A DNA stretch of 64,000 bases from Synergistaceae bacterium. GTDB lineage: Bacteria > Synergistota > Synergistia > Synergistales > Aminobacteriaceae. Location: assembly GCA_009783355.1 (NCBI GenBank), contig WRHH01000002.1, positions 62,001 to 126,000 on the forward strand, given 5' to 3'. The position numbers and the translations under genes were made by a program. Positions 50,158 to 59,400 of this stretch are shown here, in pieces; position 1 is the stretch's first letter, and every line of letters starts with the position of its first letter. Below the pieces are notes generated by a model. That model was given only the letters and a program-made list of their open reading frames with translations. It did not search any database and was not told the DNA's origin.

Positions 50158-52947
50158 ATGGTTATTGGTAGTTCAAAGAAACTGTTTTTAGCTTTCTTGT
50201 TGTTGTTGCTATTTTCCGTAGCTTCATCCGCCGCATCGTTTTCTGTCCCTGCTTCAGTTTACGACGAATACGAAGCATCCAAAATTGAACGTTTGCCGCC
50301 ATGGGAGACTTTGAAATGGATAGTGCATGATTACGTTGCCGCCGAGGAATCCGCAGCGGAACTCGCGTCAAGGCCTGAATCTCAAGGCCGCTTCAGGGTT
50401 TTTGCTGAAGATGCTGAAGAAACGGATTGGGAGCCGGCTATTCCGTACGGCGGAAATCAAAATGTTTCTGAGGCTGCATGGCCTGCCTCAATGCGTAAGG
50501 GAATGCTTCTCAATGTGCCGGCGGATGCAAAGGAAAAATTTAAGACGCCTATGTTCTGGTACGGCGCCGAAGGATCGGGGCGCGTACCCAGCTATATTGA
50601 CGCTGATGGAAATTATGTCAAGGGAACGCACGATCCTAAATCGGACGAACCGGGCAATATAGGCTACATAACGATGAACCTTGAGAACGAAATGTGGTTC
50701 AAAGAGCTCTCCGAGAATCCGCTATTTCAAGGCGAAAACAGGCGTATGCAATTCCATCTTGTAACCGGTATCCCGAATTACACCGGAAACACAAGTAATC
50801 ACGCGCTCGCAAGGACATTCAATATGATTGTCGCCGTCTTCAGCAAGCCTTCGGTCTTTACGCCGGAAGAGGTGAGGAAACTCGGAAAACCCGTTGTATT
50901 GTTACATGCCCAGATACACGGAAATGAAAACACTCCGGGAGAAGCTATGTTACAAATAGCGAAGGAACTTTCGGAAGGCAAACACGATAATATACTTGAC
51001 AAAATTACCGTTGTAATGGTGCCGCGCGTCAATCCAACAGGCGCATGGCTCAACACGAGAGGAACACAGTCGCTTGCTCCTGTCGGGCACGCGGGGCAGA
51101 GCGCAGGCGCATTTGACATGAACCGGGACAACGTTGGTTTTGAAGCGTTGGAAATCAAACTTATCCGATATTTGGCGAACGAGTATAATCCCATCGCAGG
51201 TTACGATGGACATGAGCAGGGTGGAAATTATGACTCGGGCGAGTACGCCCTGAACGCTTCGGGAGGCATGACCAGCAATGGTTACCGCAGGGGGTATGAC
51301 GCGGGCATTTCTATATCAACCGCAAACAATTTTAACGTTCATCGCGATGTTCGCGGGCTCGCCAAGTTCATATACGAGCCAATCATGATAGAAGAGCTTA
51401 ATAAAGCTAAAATTGGAGCGAACTGGTATAGGTCGGCTACCCTCAGCGGCGTCCCGAACGGCGCCTTATCGGCTGATGTTGTATCAAGCGATGGAGTCTC
51501 AGGCCCGATATCGGGAGAAATACGCTGGCCCGGCTCGCAAACCGATGCTATTCTGACTACCTCGGATGCGGTAATCATGAACGCAATAAGCCTTGGCAAC
51601 CAATCCATAAATTTCTGTTCGGAAGGTTCCAGGATGACGTCAAACAGCATAGCAAGACTGGGCGCTATGCGCATCGTATACGGGCAATACATAAGCGCAA
51701 TGACGATACTGAAAGTTTCGGCTGAGTATCTCGATACCGATGTCATGCCGACTATCAGTATGGCAAGGGATTTGGAAATAGCTAATGCGCTGCCGCTTAC
51801 CTTCTGGGGGCGTCCGCCCACTGAACACGTTGCAGCAGAATGGAATGTACTTGAATATAAGGACTGGAGGAAGGAAGACGTCCCTGAAGTTGTAGAAGCA
51901 ATAGCGCCAGGAACAAGACCGATAAGGGAAGTAAGGGCGTTTTATGCAGAGCTCGACCCCAATGCAGCGGTTACGCGCCCTGTAGCGTACATAATCGATA
52001 AAGAACACTATTTAGCGGCAGTAAGGCTCTACTACACAGGGATAGGCGCTAAAATTGAAAGATTGGCTCAAGACACGACGATTCCGGTTGAAGCATACAC
52101 CGTCCTGACCACCGGCGCTACAAATCTCAGCCCGCAAAACAGCGGCAACACGCCTCAGGTTCCCACCGGGATAAGGTCGGTTTCGAAGGCCGACAAGACG
52201 ATGACGTTCCCGAAGGACAGCTTTGTTGTGAGGATGGACTCGCTTGGAGGCATCATGTCGGCGTTGTTGCTGGAACCGATGGCCACTAACAACTTCGGTA
52301 ACATGTGGCTCAGCCGCTCTCGCGGAACGAGCGGCAACACGGCCAATATTCCGGCGTGGTACCGCGACAATTTCCTGCCCGTTGAGATAGGTAAGGAATT
52401 TCCTGCATATCGGTATGTGGGAAGCTTGGGCAGCCTTAACACATATCCTTCCAGATTGAATCTTCCTTTTGTATTGACGGCTGTAGAAAGGGTTCACTCG
52501 CTCACACAGGCGGACGTGGCGAAAATTAAGACTCAATTCGGGCTTGAAGCTGATCCAGAATACATCAGCTTGTTCGAGCTTCCGGTGCTCTCCACGGATA
52601 ATTACAAAAACACGCCGCGCGTCGAATTGAACGAGGCATTTTTGCTTCCTGACGGAGAAGTTGTCAAAATTAAAGACGAGTATATTCTTGATGGGAAAGA
52701 TTTCGATATAAAGAGCCTTTCGATCTTGCCCGCGCCCCCCGTTGTGTTGATTGTAGCTCAAAAAGGACTTGGCGATAACGAGATTTACATAGCTAAGAAT
52801 GACGGAGGCTTTGATACAATAGTACAGGAAACAACGAAACCTCCGAAGCCTACGCTGCCGCCGCCGCCGCCGGAATCAGGATGCAACGCTCCGATGTTGA
52901 TTTTGGCTGCACTTATTCCATTTATGCTGATAGTTAGGAAAAAATAG
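50158..52947 (+). CDS. Second secreted M14-type metallopeptidase-like protein with Synergist-CTERM
   Basis: ATG at 50158 is chosen because GGAGGGG lies just upstream and a signal peptide follows (SSKKLFLAFLLLLLFSVASSA); the open frame to 50095 is not needed. The 929 residues contain H254 and E257 in AQIHGNENTPGE, N322-R323 in FDMNRDN, and H352 in GYDGHEQGG, the M14 zinc and substrate residues. The C-terminus is a proline linker (KPPKPTLPPPPP), then ESGCNAPMLILAALIPFML and a basic end, the Synergist-CTERM signal. It is related in design to the gene at 44872 but diverged. Confidence 0.9.
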   Translation: MVIGSSKKLFLAFLLLLLFSVASSAASFSVPASVYDEYEASKIERLPPWETLKWIVHDYVAAEESAAELASRPESQGRFRVFAEDAEETDWEPAIPYGGNQNVSEAAWPASMRKGMLLNVPADAKEKFKTPMFWYGAEGSGRVPSYIDADGNYVKGTHDPKSDEPGNIGYITMNLENEMWFKELSENPLFQGENRRMQFHLVTGIPNYTGNTSNHALARTFNMIVAVFSKPSVFTPEEVRKLGKPVVLLHAQIHGNENTPGEAMLQIAKELSEGKHDNILDKITVVMVPRVNPTGAWLNTRGTQSLAPVGHAGQSAGAFDMNRDNVGFEALEIKLIRYLANEYNPIAGYDGHEQGGNYDSGEYALNASGGMTSNGYRRGYDAGISISTANNFNVHRDVRGLAKFIYEPIMIEELNKAKIGANWYRSATLSGVPNGALSADVVSSDGVSGPISGEIRWPGSQTDAILTTSDAVIMNAISLGNQSINFCSEGSRMTSNSIARLGAMRIVYGQYISAMTILKVSAEYLDTDVMPTISMARDLEIANALPLTFWGRPPTEHVAAEWNVLEYKDWRKEDVPEVVEAIAPGTRPIREVRAFYAELDPNAAVTRPVAYIIDKEHYLAAVRLYYTGIGAKIERLAQDTTIPVEAYTVLTTGATNLSPQNSGNTPQVPTGIRSVSKADKTMTFPKDSFVVRMDSLGGIMSALLLEPMATNNFGNMWLSRSRGTSGNTANIPAWYRDNFLPVEIGKEFPAYRYVGSLGSLNTYPSRLNLPFVLTAVERVHSLTQADVAKIKTQFGLEADPEYISLFELPVLSTDNYKNTPRVELNEAFLLPDGEVVKIKDEYILDGKDFDIKSLSILPAPPVVLIVAQKGLGDNEIYIAKNDGGFDTIVQETTKPPKPTLPPPPPESGCNAPMLILAALIPFMLIVRKK

Positions 52948-52974
52948 CGGTCAGTACAAAGACAAAAGAGATAG

Positions 52975-53006
52975 GGGGCTGTAACAGAACAAAATGGAAC
53001 AGCCCC
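52975..53006. repeat. GGGGCTGT/ACAGCCCC hairpin
   Basis: A short hairpin with the same GGGGCTGTAACAG end as the element at 32140. No T run follows, so it is more likely a repeat than a terminator. Confidence 0.6.
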
Positions 53007-53020
53007 TAATAAGCAAATAA

Positions 53021-53060
53021 AAAATCTCATTTCCGCTGTATTGGAAATGAGATTTTCCTT
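53021..53060 (+). terminator. Intrinsic terminator after the M14 gene at 50158
   Basis: AAAATCTCATTTCC and GGAAATGAGATTTT form a perfect 14-pair stem with an 8-base loop; a TTTTCCTTT tail follows. Confidence 0.75.
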
Positions 53061-53064
53061 TACA

Positions 53065-53148
53065 TTTTGCCGCCGAGGCGCCGAAAACAAGCAAAAGAGT
53101 CAATGCCAGCGCCGATAAAAAAGCTGTTTTCCTTCCGTTGCTTTTCAT
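53065..53148 (-). pseudogene. Orphan signal-peptide remnant, paralogue of the giant protein's N-terminus
   Basis: The first 28 residues of a minus-strand frame read MKSNGRKTAFLSALALTL, then LLVFGASAAK. The giant protein at 62321 starts [18 protein letters not shown], then [10 protein letters not shown]. After these residues the frame runs into the terminator hairpin and repeats. It is the 5' end of a lost or deleted relative of the giant gene. Confidence 0.65.
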
Positions 53149-53435
53149 TATTAAGCCCTCTAAGTTATCGGCTTTTTAATTGTGCATTGAACATTGTGCA
53201 TTGATAATTGCCTTTAAAAATGCCGCCAATATTAAGGATATATTTGGCAACCCGAAGTTTTCAAACGCGGGTCGCTCAGGGGCGCGATCCTTACACGCAT
53301 AAATCAAGCAGTTCATAGTCTTTAGCAGCGGGCGGCTACAAGCCGCCCCTACACGCTAAATCTTCTACGTTGCCCAAACATCCAGTCTTTTGTCTTTTTT
53401 CTAATCCCTAATCCCTGTCTTTCTAATCCCTGTCT
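53149..53435. other. Repeat-filled spacer before the giant gene's 3' end
   Basis: No gene is seen. It contains a GCATTGAACATTGTGCATTG unit, TCAAACGCGGGTCGC-type REP sequence, CGGGCGGCTACAAGCCGCCC, and at 53400-53435 CCCTAAT/CCCTGTCTTT heptamer-type units that end at the stop of the giant gene. Confidence 0.8.
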
Positions 53436-56400
53436 TTACTGGTTCACCACCGTCACCGTAAGCGAGCCTATCGGCGCCGTTACGCCGTCAACGTAGAAAT
53501 TTAGCTTATACGTTGGTTGAAAGAGAAGGCTTGCGTTGAAGCTGTAGCTTACAAGGCTTGTCGGCGCGTATATGCCCGAGCCCGGGGCCGTCTCTTTCAT
53601 CTTAATCCGGTTGGGGGACTCGACACCTTGATTATTGACGTTTACTATATAGACGTCCTGCCCGCTCAGCCCGTCAATTTTGACTTCAACTGAATTTCTG
53701 TTGGTCATCCCGTTCGCGTTGATGTTTGTTCCGCCTACCGTCGTTAGGGTGAAATCGGGCGCCGTGCCACGAATGTCGTTTTGAATCTCGCTGTAAGTCA
53801 TCGTCGCGGGGTAAACCCTCACAAGCCTCGTGAACTCCACTAATTTGACCTGTTTTTCGCGCGTCACGGGCGCGAAGTAAATAGCTCCTGAATAGCTGTC
53901 CTTATATGCTTCTTTCAGAGCTTCGTCAATTACTATGTACGGTGTTTTTTCCGCGTAATAATGACTGCGCGCGCCGCTCGTTTGCCAGCCTTCCAGATCC
54001 TCAAGCCCGTAGCCGCCTTGCGATTTCCAATTTTCATAAGCAGCGAAAACCGAAGTCCAATTAATGGGATCTCCCGCTTTAACCGTCTGCCAATAGAAGG
54101 AAGTATTAAGCTTCACGGGGCCGTTTCCGAAATCGTAATCGTAATAGCCGATGAACCCGATTGAATAGCTCGTTATCTCCTCTTCCCATTGGGCTGTCAA
54201 AGTCAAGCCGCCCGTCACAGGTTTATCGAAGCTGTAGAGAGCGCCGTCTATATACCAGCCGATGAATGTGAAACCTGCCTTTGCCGGTGCTCCTGGATTT
54301 GTCGCCGCATTGCCGTGATTCACGGTCTGGCTGGTGAACTCAACGCCGTCCGACATGAAGATTACGGTGTATTTGTTAATTTCGTACTGAGCCGTCACCG
54401 TCAGGTCTGAAGCGACGATTGAGAAATCCGCATCCCAGCCGGTGAAAGCGTAGCCTTCCCGCGCGGGATCCGCCGGAGCGGTCGCGCTTCCGCCGAAGGG
54501 TACAGTCTGCGTTTTGAGCGCCGTTCCGTTCCAGTCGGCGAAAGTTACGGTGTAGTTGATGATGCTGAACTGCGCGTACACTGTCAAATCGTTGGTGATT
54601 TCTGAGAAATCTTTGTCCCAGCCGGTGAATGTGTGGCCTGTCTTAACCGGTTCTCCCGGATCAACTGCGGACGAGCCGTGTTCCACTATTTGGCTGTTGA
54701 ACTCAACGCCGTCCGACATGAAAATTACGGTGTATGTGTTGATTTTGTATTGCGCAGTCACGAAAAGATCGTCGGTGACGTTCGAGAAATCCGCGTCCCA
54801 GCCCGCGAAGGTGAAACCCTTTCTTACGGGATCCGCCGGAGCTGTCGCGCCGGAGCCGAGTTCGACAGTCTGCTCGTCAATCACAGAGCCGTCCCAGTCG
54901 ATGAAGGTAACTATGAAAGTCTCAACGGTCGCCGCGTTCACCGTGATGGTGAAGTCCTTGATGAAATCCTTATAAACCTTTTCATGGCTGCCCCAGTCAT
55001 TGTCCGCGCCAACGCGGCCGGGCGCGTTACGGTTCGTGGTCGTTCCGTTGCCTAATTGACCGAATCGGTTATCTCCCCAAGCCCAGAGGCTGCCGTCCGC
55101 TTTCAGCGCTACAGTGTGTGCGTAGTAGTCCCAACCCGTTTTTTGCAGCGAAACGGCTTTCCAATCATTATCCGTGCCCACCCGGACTGGTGTATTTCGC
55201 CGTGCCGTCGTGCCGTCGCCCAGTTCACCGAATCGATTATCTCCCCAAGCCCAGAGGCTGCCGTCCGCTTTCAGCGCTGCAGAATAATGATAGCCCCCGA
55301 AAACAGAACTCCAGTCGTTCGCTGTTCCCACTCGTACAGGAGAGTAGCGGTTTGTGTCCGTGCCGACGCCAAGTTGACCCACACTGTTCAGTCCCCAAGC
55401 CCACAGGCTGCCGTCCGCTTTGAGGGCTATTACATGAGTGGCGCCTGCCGAGGCGGCGATCCAGTTGTAATCCGATCCTATTCGTGTGGGGGTATTGCGG
55501 TCTATGGTCGTGCCGTCGCCAAGTCGACCATTATAATTCTCTCCCCAAGTCCACAGACTGCCGTCCGTTTTAATGGCCACGGTGAAAGAGTCAATAATGG
55601 AAGGATTATTGCTACTGTAAAACCCCGACGCCGAAACTGATGCCCAGTCGTAGTCAGTTCCTATGCGAACGGGTGTGCTGCGGTTCGCGGTTGTTCCATC
55701 GCCGAGCTGTCCATATTGATTATTCCCCCAAGCCCACAGGCTTCCGTCCGTTTTAAGCGCCACGGTGTGCGCTTCGCACGCGGAAACCGCCGCCCAGTCA
55801 TTATCAGTTCCCACGCGGACGGGGGAGCTGCGGCTTGTGGTCGTGCCGTCGCCGAGCTGTCCATAATTATTGTATCCCCATACCCACAGGCTGCCGTCCT
55901 TTTTCAGCGCCGCGTTGTGATATCCGCCCACTGAAACGTTTATCCAATCGTTGTCCGTTCCGACGCGCGCGGGAGTGTTGCGGTTAGTCGTCGAGCCGTT
56001 GCCTAACTGTCCGGCGTGGTTATAGCCCCAACTCCACAGGCTGCCGTCCTTTTTCAGCGCCACGGTATGCCCGTAACCCGCCCCGATGACGGCTATATCT
56101 CCGGCCTCTAAGCCATTCTTAATAGTCGCTCTGACGATCACCGAACCCTCCGCCATGGCTGTCAGGACGTCGCCCGATAACGCCGCTCCGGTCGTTCCCG
56201 CGTCCTTGACGCTCCAGACAATGTCCTTATTGGTAGCGTTAGTCGGGATCACCGTTCCTGTCAGTATGAGAGGTTTGTTTACCTCGGTCTCGTCCGGGAC
56301 ATTGATGATGTCCGTCACCGGCACGAATTGAGCTGTTTCAAATAGCGCTGTTATCGTCAAGTCGCCTGTGATGTTCGAGAAATCCGCGTCCCAGCCGGTG

Positions 56401-59400
56401 AATACATGACCTTCCTTCGTCGGCGCGCCGGGATCGGCCGCCGCTTTTCCGTGTTCCACCGTCTGGCGATTGAACTCAATGCCGTCCGACATAAAGATTA
56501 CCGTGTATTTGTTGATTTCGTACAGCGCGTTCGCCGTCAGGTCTGCAGTTACGTTCGAGAAATCCGCGTCCCAGCTTTTGAAAGTGTAACCTTCTTTCGT
56601 CGGCGCGCCGGGGTCGGTTGCAGCTTTGCCGTGCTCCACCGTCTGGCGGTTGATCTCAATGCCGTCAGCTATGAAACTTACTGTATATGTGTTGATGTCG
56701 AACATTGCTGTAATCGTCAGGTCGCTGGTGATATACAAGAAGCTCATATCCCATCCTTTGAAGGTGTAGCCTTCCATGACAGGTATACCGGGATCGGTCG
56801 CCGCATTCCCGTGTTCAACTATCTGGCGGCTGAACTCTCCGCCTGCTGCCATGAAAATTACGGTGTATTTGTTGATATCGTACTGCGCCGTAACCGTCAG
56901 GTTGCCGATTATGTTCTTGAAATCCGTATCCCAGCCGGTGAAGGTATGACCTACCCGCGCGGGATCCGCCGGGGCGGCCGCAGCTGAGCCGTAGGGCACT
57001 ATTTGCGTTTCCAGCACTTCTCCGTTCCAGTCGGCGAAAGTCACGGTGTAGTTGATGATGCTGAAGATTGCGTTCACGGTCAAATCGCCGGTGATTTCTG
57101 AGAATACCTTATCCCAGCTATTGAATGTGTAACCTGTCTTTACCGGTATGCCGGGATCAACTGCGGCTGAGCCGTGTTCGACCTTCTGGCTGTTGAATAC
57201 AACTCCGTCGACCATGAAGACTACTGTGTATTTGTTGATTTCATACACCGCATTGACGAAAAGCTCGTCGGTGACGTTCGAGAAATCCGCGTCCCAGCCT
57301 GTGAAAGTGTAACCCGTTCTTACGGGATCCGCCGGAGCTGTCGCGCCGGAGCCGAGTTCGACAGTCTGCTCGTCAATCACAGAGCCGTCCCAGTCGATGA
57401 AGGTAACAATGAAAGTCTCAACGGTCGCCGTGTTCACCGTGATGGTGAAGTCCTTGATGAAATCACTCGGGAATATGACTTCAACAGGAGTGCTGCGCGT
57501 AGCCGTCGTTCCGTCGCCCAGCTGACCGTCGTTGTTCCTTCCCCACGCCCACAGGCTGTCGTCAGATTTTATGGCTGCAGTGTGATTAACGCCTGCTGCA
57601 ACCGCTTTCCAGTCGTTCGCCGTTCCCACGCGTTGAGGCGTGTTGCGGGCAGTCGTCGCGCCGTCGCCCAGCTGACCGTAATAATTATATCCCCACGCCC
57701 AGAGGCTGCCGTCCATTTTTAAAGCCGCAGTGTGATACCCGCCTGCTGCAATCTCCGCCCAGTCATTCGCCGTTCCCACGCGTTGGGGCGCGTTACGCGT
57801 TGTTGCCACGCCGTCGCCAAGCTGACCGTATTGGTTCAATCCCCACGACCAGAGGCTGCCGTCCGTCCTTTTGGCTATGGTGTGTTGGTTGCCTGCAGCA
57901 ACCGACGCCCAGTCATTCGCAGCTCCTATGCGTTTTGGCGTCCTGCTGGCAGTTGTCGTGCCGTCGCCAAGCTGACCGTAGAAGTTATATCCCCAAGCCC
58001 AAAGGCTGCCGTCAGTCTTTATGGCCTCAGTGTGCAGGTAGCCTGCCGTAACCGACGCCCAGTCATTAGCTGCTCCTACGCGAACGGGCGAGTTGCGGTC
58101 AGTCGCCGTGCCATCGCCAAGCTGGCCTTCAATGTTCCATCCCCACGCATAGAGGCTGCCGTCCGTTTTTATGGCCACAGTGTGCTCGTAGCCTGCCGTA
58201 ACCGCCGCCCAGTCGTTCGCCGTTCCAACTCTTACCGGCGCGTTGCGGTCATTCGCCGCGCCGTCGCCCAATTGACCGTATTGATTACTTCCCCAAGCCC
58301 AGAGGCTGCTGTCCGTTTTTATGCCTATGGTGTGATTAAGCCCCACGGCAACCGCCGCCCAGTCATTCTCTGTTCCTACGCGGACGGGTGTAACTCTGTC
58401 AGTGTTTGTACCGTCGCCTAGCTGACCGTTTTGATTCAATCCCCAAGCCCAGAGGCTGCCGTCCGTCTTTATTGCCGCCGTATGATAAATGCCTACGGCA
58501 ACAGCGGTTACTCCACAGTTCTCAAGACCGTCTTTGACAGTCGCCGTGACGACTGCCGCGCCCGCCGCCGAAGCCGTCACGACGTCGCCCGCAATAACGG
58601 CGCCGGTCGTTCCCGCGTCCTTGACGCTCCAGATTATGTCCTTGTTGGTCGCGTCACTTGGGATCACCGTTCCCGTCAGTGTAAGCGGCGCGTTTACCTC
58701 AGCCTCGTCCGGGACGTCGATGATGTCCGTCACCGGCACAAAGTTGGATTCTTTCTTAAATTGCGCGGTTATCGTCAAATCGCCTGTGATGTTCGAGAAA
58801 TCCGCATCCCAGCCGGTGAACGCATGGCCTTCCTTCGTAGGTACGCCTGGATCTGTCGCCGAAGCGCCGTGTTCCACCGTCTGGCGGTTGAACTCTATGC
58901 CGTCAGCAATGAATATTACGATGTATTTGTTGATTTCGTACTGCGCGGTAACAATCAGGTCGCTTTTTACGTTTGTGAAATCAACATCCCAGCCTGTGAA
59001 GGTATACCCTTCTCTCACGGGATCCGCAGGGGCTATGGCGTCGGCGCCGTATTCAAGCATCTGCTTATTAAGCACCGCTCCGTTCCAGTCAACAAAAGTC
59101 ACGGTGATGTCGATGCCCATAAATACCGCTGTTACGGTCAGATCGCTTGTGACTTTGGAGAAATCTATATCCCAGCCTAAGAAAGTCTTGCCTTCCTTAA
59201 CCGGTACGCCGGGATCGGCCGCCGCTCCTCCGTGTTCAACTATCTGGCGGTTGAACTCAACTTCGTCTGCAATGAAAATTACGGTGTACTTGTTTATTTC
59301 GTACTGCGCCGTCACCGTCATATTTGAAGTGACGATTGAGAAATCCGAGTCCCAGCTGGTGAAGGCGTAACCTTCCCTTACAGGATTCGCCGGTGCGGCG

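Noticed and set aside
52012-52761. A 249-residue minus-strand frame inside the second M14 gene
   Set aside because: Antisense to a well-supported gene; no family features and no ribosome site.
52975-53006. Terminator for the second M14 gene
   Set aside because: The stem is short and no T run follows; the hairpin at 53021-53060 is a better terminator.
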